64,000 bases of DNA from Corylus avellana (taxonomy: Eukaryota; Streptophyta; Magnoliopsida; Fagales; Betulaceae). Position 1 is the first letter of the stretch; each line of letters begins with the position of its first letter. Location: NCBI RefSeq assembly GCF_901000735.1, contig NC_081542.1, positions 30,886,111 to 30,950,110 of the forward strand, written 5' to 3'. Below, one piece after another: positions 35,131 to 47,174 of this stretch. Position numbers and translations under genes: made by a program. Under the pieces are notes generated by a model. The model made no database searches. It was not told where the DNA came from and was given only the letters and a program-made list of their open reading frames with translations.

Positions 35131-36458
35131 TGATAAGTGTTAAATATTGCATATTTGGACCCCTTTATTTACATTAGTTAATCCTTTAGCTGTGTCGTTA
35201 TTTAATATTTTGTGTTAGTTTTGTGTTTTTAGTATTTTGTAGGTCATTGAAGAAAAACTGCAGCTTTAAAGGGAAAAATGCGAAGTTTGAAAGAAAGCAT
35301 ACTTTGAGAAAACCTAGATTGTGTGGTTAAGTCTAACCAAATCTAAGGAAAGGTTAAATCAGATTAAAGTTCAGATTGGATAAGATTTCGGATCGGATTC
35401 AAATTCAGATTCTGCACACGTCTTAGTATTTTGACCATAACTCTCCACTCAAATATCGGATTGAAGTGATTCAAACGGCATTGTAAAGCTAGCTCAAAAT
35501 ACTACAATTTGTTGTGAAATAGAATGTTCGTAATTCGGACGGGTTTTATGTCAAAATCGCCCCGCAATTAAGAGACACAAATTTGGACGAATCCTAGTCC
35601 GATTTCAGACTTCTATTTTGACAGGGAGACAGACTTCCGAATTATCTAGGTTTACTTGGGCTTCTAGGACTTCCCAAAGCCTATAAATAGACTTCTTTGC
35701 ATTCAAGAAAAGATACACAATCCCAGAGAGCAAAATTCTTTTGTTTAGGTTTAGGTTTAGGTTTAGGTTTTATTTTTATGTGGAGCTAAATTCCCAACTA
35801 AGGTTGGGGATGAAGCCTCACCGATGAAGAACATCAATACTTTTATGTAAGTTTTTATTATTCTGATTTTATTGGGTTTTATATTTTAATTGTTTTACTT
35901 CTAATCAATTGTATGGAGTGATTCTTGGATATCTCTTGTGATTCAAGGATACATGTGATGATTTGAGATAATTTCATATGATTGATTGCTTGGCTTTTAA
36001 CTCATAAAAATTGGATATCCCTTGTGATTTGTTCTACGGATACATCTGGTGTTTCAATTGAATTTGGATTCCTTTTGTGATTTGGTCAATGAATGGATAC
36101 ATGGGATGATTTTGATTAATTCTTTGAAGCATAGTAAAACATATCTATGATTTAATTTGTGAGAACTTCGGATTAATATTGATGAACATAAAGTATGTTG
36201 TTATGATTTGGTGAGTGTGAATTCCCAAACCTTAGTACCTTTATCCTTAGATTTACTTATTTTATTTAGTTTATGTTTATCCTTTAATTTTCAAAACTCA
36301 AAAATCAAAACCCTTTTGGAACTAGATTAGGATTTAATTAGTTTAGATATAAATTGCTCTTTCAAAAATACAATTCTCTGTGGGATCGACCTCGCACTTG
36401 CAATCCATTAAACTACAATCGATTCGTGCACTTGCGAGTTAAATAAATTTGCACAACA
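35131..36458 (+). repeat. Solo LTR, 1328 bp, TSD AACTC
   Basis: TGATAAGTGTTAAATATTGC...TTGCACAACA, flanked by AACTC at 35126-35130 and 36459-36463. Unit A at about 11596-11606 has a single AACTC and no insert, so this arrived after the duplication. Holds four copies of TTTAGG at about 35744-35770 and repeated GGATATC(T/C)CTTGTGATT words at 35930-36100. Same LTR family as 2261-3225 (reverse). Confidence 0.9.
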
Positions 36459-37037
36459 AACTCCATCACATAATATTGAACTAACAACTTGTCTTAAAAC
36501 AATAACCGAACCAAAAATAAATAAAAAATATTAAATCATTCATTAATTACAATATCAACCTCAAATAACCGATACAATAATAAAACTCTTCAAGGAAAAA
36601 TAAATAATCAAAGCAAATTTAAAACAACTTTTAGAATCCTCTGGAACTTCTTGGAGTCTAGAGCGAGATGAATTCTATTTACCATTTGACTTTTAATCTA
36701 TTTGTGATTTTAAAAGATACATTACAATTAGGATGACACTAAGAGAACACTAAAAGAGCATCTAGCATTTTCCTTTGAAAAATGTTAAGGAGATAAAATG
36801 AGTCACTTTAATAAGTAAAAAACGTTAATTGTGGGTGTGAAGTCAAGCCATTTCATGAAACTTACCGTTTTACCTGTTTCAAAACATTAAATTTAATAAA
36901 AAGCTTGTAAACAAGTAAAATCCATACAAAATATCGAATATATCTTTTTCTATTTTACTTAAATATTATTATTTTATTAGTTTTAAACCAATCAAAAAAG
37001 AGTAGGGCAAAAAATAAGCTTAAAAAATTATATAACT
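36459..37037. other. Intergenic DNA, unit B copy of 11602-12180
   Basis: Colinear with unit A; no gene seen. Includes the ...ACATCTAGCATTTTCC type MITE end near 36750-36775. Confidence 0.45.
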
Positions 37038-37226
37038 TCAGTTTTCTGGCTCTTGGAATGAGATCCTGATCATCTCTAGTTCACTTGAACTGGATAGGAG
37101 CCATTGCTTTAATAAACTCGAAGGCTTAAAAATAACCACGTCATCAAATTGTGATGGACCTGCTTCGCACCCAATTGTTCTCTTCTTCTCCACAGAATAC
37201 CCTCTTGCTCTCTCTTCCACCAAATG
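37038..37226 (-). pseudogene. Terminal exon relic split by the gypsy insertion (unit B)
   Basis: Minus-strand frame to the TGA at 37038, colinear with 12181-12369. TSD AAATG is at 37222-37226. The rest of the exon is at 48899-48912 on the far side of the element, preceded (on the minus strand) by a pyrimidine-rich acceptor TTTTTTCTTAG. The frame is continuous across one TSD copy. Gene identity uncertain (see the split-exon finding). Confidence 0.4.
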
Positions 37227-37806
37227 TGTTTGACCAGTTTTCCGAATGATGATGTGGGAGGGGTCTTGTGAATAGCCCGAAGCCTGAGGAATCAACTGAC
37301 TACAAAAGGCAAAAAGAAAGGATCAAAGCTGCCGGCGTTGTCCGGCTGGGGATAGCTCCGATGCCTAAATTAGTCATAGTGTTTAAGAGAAATATAACTT
37401 TGAAGATTGATGGGTCAGATGATACCAAGCAGAGATATTCAGTTTTTGAGAGGTGGAAAAAAGTAGTTACCAAAATCTGAGAGGGGACCCTCCTTTTATA
37501 GGCATCGGGTCTGTTCCTGTTGACCAGATACTGTAGACTTTACCGAGGATCCACGTGTCAAGTAAAATATTGAATAAAAATTAATAAATATCACACAGGC
37601 ATATTCAATGTTCTGAAAGTAATATTTGATAGTCTGCTAAATGCTCGGTTAACCAAGCATTTGAACCGAGCGTTATATATATGCCTGGCTCAGGCAAATA
37701 TAATTTTACCAAGTGTAAATATGGTGAACAGTAAAATAGCCGAGCTTTAATGATGGGCCGTTAGATCATTTTACTGGGCCCAACATAGCTGACCCATGAT
37801 CTAACA
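37227..37806 (-). repeat. 3' LTR of the gypsy element
   Basis: Plus-strand TGTTTGACCAG...ATCTAACA. Minus-strand TATA box CCTATAAAAGG at about 37493-37503. Confidence 0.92.
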
Positions 37807-37825
37807 GTTACCCCCCAATTCCCTA
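37807..37825 (-). promoter_or_regulatory. Polypurine tract
   Basis: Minus strand GGAATTGGGGGGTAAC directly before the 3' LTR start TGTTAGATC; this primes plus-strand DNA synthesis in LTR elements. Confidence 0.8.
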
Positions 37826-38502
37826 ATCTGACAGATTACGGAAATTTCGTACTTCTGAGAATGGGTTAGTTGTTTTTATAAGTTCGGTCTTTCCTTTGGT
37901 AAAATAGATCGAATTGGGCTCTTAAATTCCAAATTTTTGAAATTTTGAATTTTCAAAAGATAATAATTGGAACATTTTAATGATTTACCTCCGCCTTTTT
38001 GAGAGCCACGCGTTGAGTTTCTTGCGATTAAAACTTACGGTAGCCACGTGTCAGTTCCTGTATGGAGAGTAAAAATAAAAAACGCCTCTTGCTGAACCCT
38101 AGTTTCTAGGGCCGTAATTGCGCCGTTTCAGTTTTGCTTTCCGAAAACCTTTAAAAACTCCTCATCCCCTTCGCTTATTCTCCACTGTTACCCAGCAGAA
38201 GCCATTGTTGTTCATTCTGAGCTTTTGTTGTTTTTCTCCCTATCACTTTCAAAAGTGGCACTTCTTCATTCGAACCTTTCTGTTGAGTACTACTTTTTAA
38301 GAGTAGTATATTTCAGAACCTCGGTCGAGTCTGTTCCTTCGGCCGAGCCATTTATCCACCCAAACTGTCCCGTACTCCATTACCTCAATTTCATTCTTCC
38401 TCTAATTGAACCCTCGGTCAACCGTCTTCACTTGATTGTTGCCCATATTCTATTGGTCTTTCTTCCATCCCTCGTCCATTAGCCCATTTTCACCGATACC
38501 TA

Positions 38503-41500
38503 ATGAGTCGTAGAGTTGAAGATGTCCCTAGTGCATTGGGTGCTTTACACCGGGTCACATGGGAATCAAAACTGTCAGACCGCAATGAGCCCGAAATTCG
38601 CCAAATCTGCCATCTCCCCAATTTGGTTCGACTGGGCTTTGATATCGATAGTGTTGGAGTAGTGGTGGACGTCGACAGTAACAAAATTTGTGTCTACTTG
38701 GAGATTCGGATAGGACTGAGGCTTCCCCTCCCAAGGATAGTTCGGGGGCTATTGAGTTATATTCAAATAGCTCCTCCGAACGGCTGGAGAATCTTCTTCA
38801 CCTGTATGATCGTTTGGCCGAAAATTCTCGGGGCAGATCACCCCCTCACTGTGGTGGAGTTTCTGAAGATTTACCGACTGACCAAGTGTCCCAGGACTGA
38901 GTTTTTCTTTACTTTCCAGATTCGAAAGAAATTAAAGCTCCTCACCTTCAGGCCCACCTATACCAGTAATAAAGGGTGGAAAGATGAATTCTTTTTCTTT
39001 CAAGGTGATTGGGAGTTTTCACCTTCGGAGGTTATTCGAGATCCGAGTCTCCCTCGGGAAACCATCGCGAGGTATAAACCGAGCTTCACATTTTATTATT
39101 TTCCCTTTTTGCAGCAAAGCTAATCTTGACATCTGTTTTCAGGTCAACAAGAACCGAGTTTAACCAGGGAGGAGACGTAGCGTGTAAGGGACTTACTGAG
39201 GTACGCCGAGCTTCATCCATTGGAGATGGATTATGATGTCTTGATGACCGAGGAGAATAAGGCATTGTACTTATGGACTCATGCACTTGCGAGGTTAGTG
39301 GAAGCTGCTCCACCGAGAATACCACCTACCAAGATGCCGAGAAGGTCAACTGCCGAGACTGCCGGCCTCCAAAGAGAAAAGCCATCAGAGCTGAGGAGCC
39401 TTCTAAAGGTAAAGGCAAACGGAAAGCCGGAGATGGTTTTCCGAAAAAACCTTCGGCACTGATTGCTGCAAGAGTTTCTCTGGTGATCGCCGACAAGCCT
39501 AAGGATCCTAACATTCCTTCTTTACAGAAGAGTAAGAAGAAGGAAAAGACCACCGAGGGTAGCTCGCAAGCAGAGAAGAGTAAGAAGAAGGCAAAGACTA
39601 CTGAGGGTAGCTCGCAGGTAGCAGGGCCAGTTCCCGACCTTGAGTCGGAAGGGGTGGCAGTACACTCGGATGTTTTACACGAAGAAACAAGAGGTGGTAT
39701 AACAAGTGACCTGGGAGCCCCTGAAAAGAGACCTGCCCCGGGGGTAGAAGCACCTGCTCCTTACATTAGAGCATACTCGGAGGTTCTTGGCGGGATTAGG
39801 GAGTTCCTGAGTAAAAGAGATAAGTCAGCTCAGGATGCCCTTCTCGCAAAACAGCCTCCCCTATCATCTTCTCATACACCTGTTAGGGCTGAAGTTTCTG
39901 CTCATGAAGTTTTAGAAGTCGAACCAATTTCGGATGTTCCTCTCTCCTCTACTCCTACCGAGGCTGTGCAGCTAAGTTCTTCTGACTCCGAAGAAGAACC
40001 GGTGGATGTTGGTCAGATTCTCAGAGATATTGCCTCACACATGCCAATAATACCGCCGCTTGCAGTGGTTTTTCCTGATCAGGCCGAAGGAGATAGTTTG
40101 TTTATGCATACCGAGTTTGCACACACCGAAACTGCAATTGCCGAAACTCAGGCTGCCGAGGAACCTATGAATTCTGAACCCTCTATGACCAAGCCTGTTG
40201 GTGAAGTACAAGTGACTCTGGAGCCTATAATTTTGGAGCTTACCACGGCTGAAGAGGTGGCCGGCGCCCATGTGGTTTATGAGCAAGTGAATACCGAGCG
40301 TGCTGCGACTGCTAATGAATCTGAAAGAGTATCAACTGAAATCGGAGGTTCATCACAGCTGCCAAGAGATAATTCTCCAAATGAACCTGTAAGGACCCCT
40401 ACAGAGACCCCAAGAGCAGCCGGTCCATCAGCAGATCGCACACCTGACCCGATTACTTGGTCATTTGGGAAACCTCTTACTCGGCTGGGTGTCAATTGGC
40501 TCTGAAATCCCTTTGTTGCTTTAGTCAACCAGGTCGCTGCTAATAGTTCGCTGGAAGTCAGTGCTCAGCTTCCGAAGGAAGTGATGGAGCACATGCTGTA
40601 CCATCAACTGGAGGTAAATTGCACTGTCTTTCTATTCTTTTTGAAGATAATGTTGGCGATTCTAAAACTCTTTCTTTTATAGGGATCAATGCACAGTCTG
40701 AACTACTACCTCCACTTCAGAAGGTATGCTGAAAACTCGGCTTTAGAAACCAAGAATACCAAGAAGAAGCTTGAAGAGGCTGAAGTTGAGATAAAGCGAG
40801 TACAAGAGCTGTCATCTCAACAGAGGAATGAACTCCTTCTTACTGGGGATCAGATTACTGGGTTGGAAGCTCGGTGTGTTCAAGCTGACTCTCGAATTCA
40901 AGAATTAGAAGTTGAACTAACTGCCGAGAAAGCTAAGGGTCAGAGGCTGCTGAACGACTACTCCACCCTTGAAGATGAAGCCGCTCAGCTCAAAGAAAGA
41001 CATGCTGAAGCCGAACTTCAATGTCGAGCTACCGAGTCTCGCATTAACTTGGTTTCTGAAGAACTCGAGGAAGCTCAGAAATACTCGGCTGCACAATGCA
41101 CAAGAGCTGAGTTGGCTGAAGGAAAATTAAAGGCGGCTGAAGACCATCTCCTGGTGCCTCGAAAGAAATGGAAGTCAACCGAGAAGAAGTTAAAAGCTGC
41201 TGAGAAGAGGAATGAGAATTTCAAGAGAAGATTTTCCCGAGCCAAAGAACAAGTGGTTAGGTATAAGGATAAGGCTCGGGATTTCTATAAACAACTCTCA
41301 TTTGCTTCTTGGGGCCGAGACTATGGTTGGGGCACAGGTTTTATCTCAGGTTTTGAAACTTTCCACAGTTGGTCGAAAAATCCTCCCGAGGGTGTCGATC
41401 TTGACACAATTAAACCTGAAGATGTTCCTCCCACAAAAGAGGCTATTTCAAAGATTGCTATAATCGGCCAGGAGCATATGCCTGACTGTAGAGGCATTAC

Positions 41501-41642
41501 AGTTTTTGGCTTCAATCCGTTTACTCGGCATCGGACTGGGGAATCTTCTACAGCAGCCGAACATCTTGAAGCTGGAAAATCTTCATCTGATGACCCAGAG
41601 AAGTCAATAACTATATCTGATGAGGAATGGGACCATGCTTGA
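38503..41642 (+). pseudogene. Antisense coiled-coil gene of the Tat-type element (unit B)
   Basis: Spliced gene on the strand opposite to gag-pol. Exon 1, 38503-39071, has the globular part typical of plant transposon-protein-like antisense ORFs (LSYIQIAPPNGWRIFF, HPLTVVEFLKIYRLTKC, SNKGWKDEFFFF). Intron 1 is 39072-39142. The middle exon 39143-40613 is Lys/Glu/Ser/Pro-rich (KSKKKEKTTEG repeat, then acidic). Intron 2 is 40614-40682 (GAG|GTAAAT ... TTATAG). The last exon, 40683-41642, has a long heptad coiled coil (about 180 residues, LEEAEVEIKRVQ, LKAAEKRN) and a conserved tail (WGRDYGWGTGFISGF, GITVFGFNPF). Disabled by TAG 39178-39180, a 1-base loss near 39366 relative to unit A, an 11-base loss at 39068 that changes the splice phase, and TGA 40503. 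Function unknown. Confidence 0.7.
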
Positions 41643-42115
41643 GATGGAGCTACTTGATTTTCCCAGATGTAACTACTAAGATGATATATCTCTCTTTTGT
41701 ACCTAATTGCTTCATTTTGATAATGAAATAGAAATATTTTTGAAAGAGACCAATTCTACACGTCAACTCTGCGTATTAACTCCATAATTCATGTTATGTA
41801 TACCCCCTTGATTTCCATAGTTTATAAATTCAATTTATAACAATGGGAATCTTAATGTAGTGTAAATAATTTCGAACTAATGCCAAACATTGGCCGAACC
41901 AATGTTTATAAGTATGTTTACACAATGCTTGACTTTTGGATTTGTGGATGAACCACATGTTTTACTGCGATGTATGTTTGTGAGAACATTATGTTAAAAT
42001 ACAATAGTTGAACATTTTGCCTTAAGAGAATGCTTGGTTCGACCATGTCTTAGGAGGGAGAGTCCTTGGCGTAAAGGTTTAGACTCGGAAAATGATGTGG
42101 TTTAGACATGCTTAT

Positions 42116-42475
42116 GAACTTCATCCTCGGGCAAGCGCCTTAGTGATATTTCAGCGAAACAAGTTCGGGAAATTCTCCAGCTATATTTCTCCGAAGTAGA
42201 ACCTTTCAGTAAAGGTTAAACTGGCAAGGTATTTTCCTCAGCTGTAATTTTGAACTTCTTCTTCGGGAAAGCGCCTTAGCGATGTTTCACCGAACTGAGT
42301 TCGGGAAATTCTCTGGCTATATTTCTTCGAAGTGGAACCTTTGAGCTAAAGGTTAAGTTTGGAAATTGCTTCGTTTCAACTATGTTTCCGAACTTCTTCC
42401 TTGGGAAAGCGCCTTAGCGATGTTTCACCGAAATGAGTTCGGGAAATTCTCCGGCTATATTTCGCCGAAGGGTTG
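42116..42475. repeat. Three tandem units of about 137 bp inside the gypsy element
   Basis: Units begin GAACTTC at 42116, 42252 and 42390, each with GGGAAAGCGCCTTAGCGATG and TTCGGGAAATTCTC. They lie between integrase and the antisense gene, the hypervariable region where Tat-type elements are known to carry tandem arrays. Confidence 0.8.
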
Positions 42476-42726
42476 AAAGTACTATATAAATAGTTAATTT
42501 TCTAAAAGGTGATTCTCGGAAAAACGCATGGTCCAGTGATATTTCCCGAGAGTCAACTGGAGAATTTGGTCTGCTGTACATGTTTAAGACTTTCTGTATG
42601 ATTATAATCTCAGATAATTCTTCATTTTTGAACACTTGCTTTACAACGAAGATACAACAAAAGACGAATTTCTGAGACATATAATACTTATACAAAATAT
42701 TTCTTAAGATGTTCCGCATTCCACGG

Positions 42727-43143
42727 TCATTGGAGTTGTTTTCCTTCAGAGTTTGCGAGATGATAAGCTCCCGCTCTGCAACATTTGATCACCTTGTACG
42801 GTCCTTCCCAGTTCAGAGCTAATTTCACATCAGCTGCATCTTTGTTGGCAAGGGTGACTTTCTTTAGGACTAAATCTCCAACTTGAAAACTACGATGTTT
42901 GACCCATTGATTGAAATACCGAGTTACCCTCTGTTGATATGCTGCCATAGTAATCTGAGCCTGATCTTGTTTTTCTTGTTACAAATCTAGATGTAGCTTC
43001 AGGCCCTCGCTATTGAGTTCGGGGTTGAAAGTGTCTACACGAAAACTTCTCGACCCAATCTCGCCTAGAATGACAGTCTCGATTCCGTAGGCTAAAGCAT
43101 AAGGAGTTTCCTCAGTTGGAGTTCTTCTAGTGGTGTGGTATGC
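42727..43143 (-). pseudogene. Integrase C-terminal region of the gypsy element
   Basis: TPTEETPYALAYGIE, then MAAYQQRVTRYFN and the chromatin/DNA-binding-like tail SFQVGDLVLKK...LNWEGPYKVIK. In-frame stops: TGA 43144-43146 (where the family usually has W) and TAA 42979-42981. Confidence 0.8.
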
Positions 43144-43644
43144 TCATAAAACCTCGGGAAGATCTTCTGCCCAGTTCCCTTTGTGCTGACCGAGCTTCTT
43201 CTTCAGGATTTTGAATATGGTTTTGTTCGTTGCTTCTACTTCTCCATTTGCTTGAGGATGTCCTGGAGATGAAAAATATTGTCGAACATGACGCCCGGCA
43301 CACCAGTCCCGAAAGGAATCGCAACCGAAATGTTTGTCGTTGTCTGTAACAAAGGCATGAGGAATTCTATATCGACAAATAACATTCTTCCAAAGAAACT
43401 TCTCAATATTTTTCGTTGTAATGTTTACTAAAGCCTCTACTTTTTCCCATTTCGTAAAATAATCCACGGCAACTACAGCGAACCGAACACCCCCCTTTCC
43501 TGGAGGTAATGGCCCCACTATATCCACCCCCCATTGTGAGAATGGCCATGGTGAGGAGACCGAACTAAGTTCCTCCGAGGGTTGCTTAATGTTGTTAGAG
43601 AAATGTTGACAGTTGTCACAAGTTTTGACAATTTGCAAGGAATC
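43144..43644 (-). pseudogene. Integrase catalytic core of the gypsy element
   Basis: Joins the element's cDNA to the target. D-D-E residues visible: first D in WGVDIVGPLPPG, second in VTDNDKHFG, E in QANGEVEATNK. Bounded by TAG (43645-43647) and TGA (43144-43146). The core itself is open. Confidence 0.88.
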
Positions 43645-44235
43645 CTAATTCATATTCGGCCATAAGAATCCTGCTCTAACAGCTTTGTGTGCTAACATTT
43701 GAGCTCCCGAATGACTGCCACAGATTCCTTCATGGATCTCTCGAAGGATATAATTACCTTCTTCTTTAGAAACACACTTGAGAAGAGGTAACATAAAACC
43801 TCTTTTAAAAAGGACGCCATTAAGGAGAGTGAACCGAGCAGCTTTCCTTTTTAATTGCACAGCCTTTCTCTTATCTCCTTGAAGAACTCCTTTCTCTAGG
43901 TAACTGACCATTTCTTCGGCCCAATCTGGGATGACCTCAATAGCTAAAACCATGACATCCTCGGTGATAGGAGGCTGTTGCAAAACTTGTATCGGTTGGT
44001 CGGTTTCTCCTACTTCATCCTCAGTTGCCAACCCTAGCCGAGCCAAAAGGTCTGCCTTCTCATTCTCCTCCCTTGGGATTTTAATAATGCAAAATTTTTT
44101 GAAAACCTTTTGCGTATCCTGGACTTTTGATAAATATAGTTTCATTTTATTGCCCTTAGCCTCAAATTCACCACGAATATGGCCAACAATCACCTGAGAA
44201 TCACTCCGTATTTCTAAAAATTCCGCTTCCATCTC
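43645..44235 (-). pseudogene. Second RNase H-like domain and integrase zinc-binding region
   Basis: First part: IRSDSQVIVGHIRGEF, IPREENEKADLLARLGL, the pattern of the extra (archaeal-type) RNase H in Tat elements; its N-terminal part (NNEAEYEAVLAG) lies between the stops TAG 44285-44287 and TGA 44236-44238. Second part: HEGICGSHSGAQMLAHKAVRAG and WPNM, the H-H-C-C integrase finger, whose CDNC half lies beyond the TAG at 43645. Confidence 0.82.
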
Positions 44236-44284
44236 TCAGGCTAAGCCGAGCCCAGCCAATACTGCTTCATATTCTGCCTCGTTG

Positions 44285-44734
44285 TTAGTAGTCTAGAACT
44301 CTAATCGTAACGAGCTTTTTAACTCTCTTCCATCTGGTGTGACCATCACCACTCCAGCTCCACCATTCTTCTTTGTAGAGGAACCATCCACATAGATCAC
44401 CCATGTTTTTTCTTTTGGCCAAGCCTCCAGGTCTTGCATGTTGGTGAACTCTTACCAGAAAGTCTGCAAGCGCTTGGCCTTTGACAGCGTTTTGTGAAAT
44501 AAACTGGATATCGAACTCACTAATTTCAACCGCCCAATTGACTAACCGACCAGACAGATCCAATTTCCGAAGCACCTTTTTTAATGGATACTCGATTAAC
44601 ACATTAATGGTATAGGCTTGGAAATATGGTCGAAGCTTTCTAGATGCTATCACTAAAGCAAAAGCAAGTTTCTCCATTTGAACATACCTTTCCTCGGTGC
44701 CATGCAATGCTCGGCTAATGAAATAAACTGGTTT
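44285..44734 (-). pseudogene. RNase H domain adjoining reverse transcriptase
   Basis: KPVYFISRALHG, ERYVQMEKLAFALV, LRPYFQAYTI, LSGRLVNWAVEISEFDIQF: the usual RT-linked RNase H of gypsy elements. Starts after TAG 44735-44737, ends at TAG 44285-44287. Confidence 0.85.
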
Positions 44735-44790
44735 CTAAACTGCTTCCTCTTCCCGAATCAGAGCCGCACTAACCGCGGTTGGAGACACCG

Positions 44791-45357
44791 CTAAATATAG
44801 ATATAACACTTCTCCCGGAATAGTTCGGCTAAGGAGAGGTGGGATGACCAAATACTTCTTGAGCTGCTCAAATGCTTGTTCACTTCGGACCACTCGAAAG
44901 CTTTCCGTAAAATTTTAAAGAAAGGAAGACATTTATCTGTGGACCGAGAGATGAAACTATTCAATGCTGCGATTCTACCGGTCAATTGTTGGACCTGCTT
45001 TGTATTTTTTGGAGATTGCATATCTAATACTGCTTGAATCTTCTCTGGGTTGGCTTCAATCCCTCGGCTTGACACCATATAACAGAGGAACTTTCCAGAT
45101 GAAACTCCAAATGCACACTTTGTGGGATTCTGCTTCATCTTGAACCGTTTCAATGTTGAGAACGCCTCTTGTAAGTCTGCCACATGTAACTTGCTCTTGA
45201 CTAGCATGTCATCGACATAAACTTCCATATTCTTCCCGATCTGCTCCTGAAACATCTTGTTTACTAGCCTTTGGTAGGTGGCTCCGGCATTTTTTAGACC
45301 AAAAGGCATGACTTTGTAACAATATAAGCCTCGGTCAGTGATAAATGTTGTTTTATC
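44791..45357 (-). pseudogene. Reverse transcriptase, palm and thumb
   Basis: MPFGLKNAGATYQRLV, then the catalytic YVDDMLVKS, then FLCYMVSSRGIEANPEKI. Near 44880 a frameshift moves the downstream part to another frame, so this frame ends artificially at 44791. Upstream boundary TAG 45358-45360. Confidence 0.88.
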
Positions 45358-46251
45358 CTAATCAGATGGGTGCATGAAGATCTGATTGTAACCAGAAAAC
45401 GCATCGATGAAGCTCAGCAGCTCATACCCGGCTGTTGAATCAACTAATGAACTAATGTGCGGCAGTGGAAAACTTTCTTTCGGGCAAGCCTTGTTGAGAT
45501 CGCTGAAATCCACACACATCCTCCATTTCCCATTGGATTTCTTGACCATTACCACATTGGCCAACCAATCGGGGTAATATACCTCTTCAATAAACCGAGC
45601 TCTAAGTAACTTGTCCACCTCCTCGGCAATTGCCATGTTTCTCTCAGGGGCGAATTTTCTTCGTTTCTGTTTCACCGGTCTTACCTCCGGATTAATATTC
45701 AAATGATTAACAATATCCTTAGGATCAATCCCCGGCATGTCCTCAGGGGACCATGCAAAGACTTCTAGATTTTCCTGAAGGAAACGAATAAGGCCCTTCC
45801 TAACTTCTGGAGTTAGTTGGGAATCGATCTTCACGACCTTTCCTTCGGCTATCGGTATGTCCACCAATGGTTCGGCTGGCTTTTTCTTTAACTGGATCTT
45901 CTTCTCACTGCCCAAATTGCCGATTGTCAATAGTGCTGATACTGGGCACTTCTTTAAAGATGTATTATAACACCTTCTGGCGACAACTCGATCACTCTTA
46001 ACCTCGCCAACACCTTCGGTTGTTGGTAATTTCATCTTCAAATGATAGATAGAAGTTGCAGCCTTCAGTTGGTTCAAAGCTGGGTGACCGATGATCACAT
46101 TGTATGCCGACGGTCGGTCAATCACCAAAAAATCCACCATGATTGTGGACTGTTTAGGAGCGGTTCCTGCTGTTACTGGAAGAGAAATCATTCTGATGGG
46201 TTGAACACGCTCCCCGGCAAACCCGATTAATGGTGATAAGAAAGGCTTCAA
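45358..46251 (-). pseudogene. Protease end and reverse transcriptase fingers
   Basis: FLVIDRPSAYNVIIGHPAL (retropepsin C-terminal part), then RT: ARFIEEVYYPDWLANVVMVK, WRMCVDFSDLNKACPK, LSFIDAFSGYNQI, which carries the first catalytic D. Ends at TAG 45358-45360. Joined to the protease active-site segment by a frameshift near 46252. Confidence 0.85.
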
Positions 46252-46721
46252 CTTCTCTCTCGGCTAATGCCCAGTTGTTGAACTACCGTCCAATAGAGGA
46301 TATCAGCCGAACTTCCATTGTCTATCAGAACTCGGTGAATAGCGTGGTTAGCTACTTTCAAAGTTATCACCAACGCATCATCATGTGGCATTGAAATTTC
46401 TTTCGCATCTTCCTCCGAAAATGCCAGAACGCTAGGATCCTGTCTCTGCATCTTGGAGGGCTTTTCAAGCGAAAAAAATTCTTCCATTCTCACTTGTTTA
46501 ATGTAAGCTTTCCTTGCCGAACTGGATTCCCCTCCACCAGCCAATCCTCTAGAGATTGTTCGGATCTCCCCAACGATGGTTTGATTCTTAGGACCCTGTT
46601 GGTTGGTCTGAGGGGTCTTTACAGGTTCATCGCGCCTTTGTCTTTGATTGCGTGAGCTATCATTGTTCGGTCCTGAGCTACACCCTAACCGATGACTCTG
46701 TTCGCCTAGAGGATTTTTCTC
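46248..46721 (-). pseudogene. Protease active-site segment
   Basis: VLIDNGSSADILYW, with the aspartic-protease D in DNGSSA, preceded by DDALVITLKVANHAIHRV. The linker upstream (NNDSSRNQRQRRDE) follows TGA 46722-46724. Confidence 0.8.
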
Positions 46722-47138
46722 TCAATCCTTCTCTTCGACTATGAACTTCAACAACTTCCCATTTCTGAGAAATTTTTCAATTTCAAACCGAAGACTTATA
46801 CAAACCTCGGTATAATGCCCGTGATCATTGTGGTATTCGCAAAACTTCTGAGTGGTGCGATTCTGGGGAAGTGCTTTCATCTTTCCGGGCCATTTGAAGC
46901 TCGAATCCTTCCTGACCTCCATGAACACCGTATAAACAGTTGTATTTAGAGGTGTCCATCGTATATATTGTTGCTGTTGATTTTGCCTGGGTGGTAGCTC
47001 AATCTTCTTTTCTGGGGTTCTCACCTTCTGATGATCTCTCTTCTTCTTCTCCACAAAAGTCTTCAGCGCTGCTCTAGCCGAGTCAGAAACAGGTCTACTT
47101 CCTTCGGGTTTGGACTTCATCAAAGCTGAGATAGTTTC
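46722..47138 (-). pseudogene. gag C-terminal part with a Cys/His motif
   Basis: FCEYHNDHGHYTEVC (C, H, H, H, C spaced as in Tat gag) after a Lys/Arg-rich stretch KTFVEKKKRDHQKVRTPEKK. Bounded by TAA 47139-47141 and TGA 46722-46724. Confidence 0.75.
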
Positions 47139-47174
47139 TTATTGGTTAATGAATTCTTTGGCTTTGTTCGTGAA

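Noticed and set aside
35744..35770. TTTAGG repeats resembling telomere sequence
   Set aside because: Only about four copies, six bases rather than the plant TTTAGGG, and inside a solo LTR.
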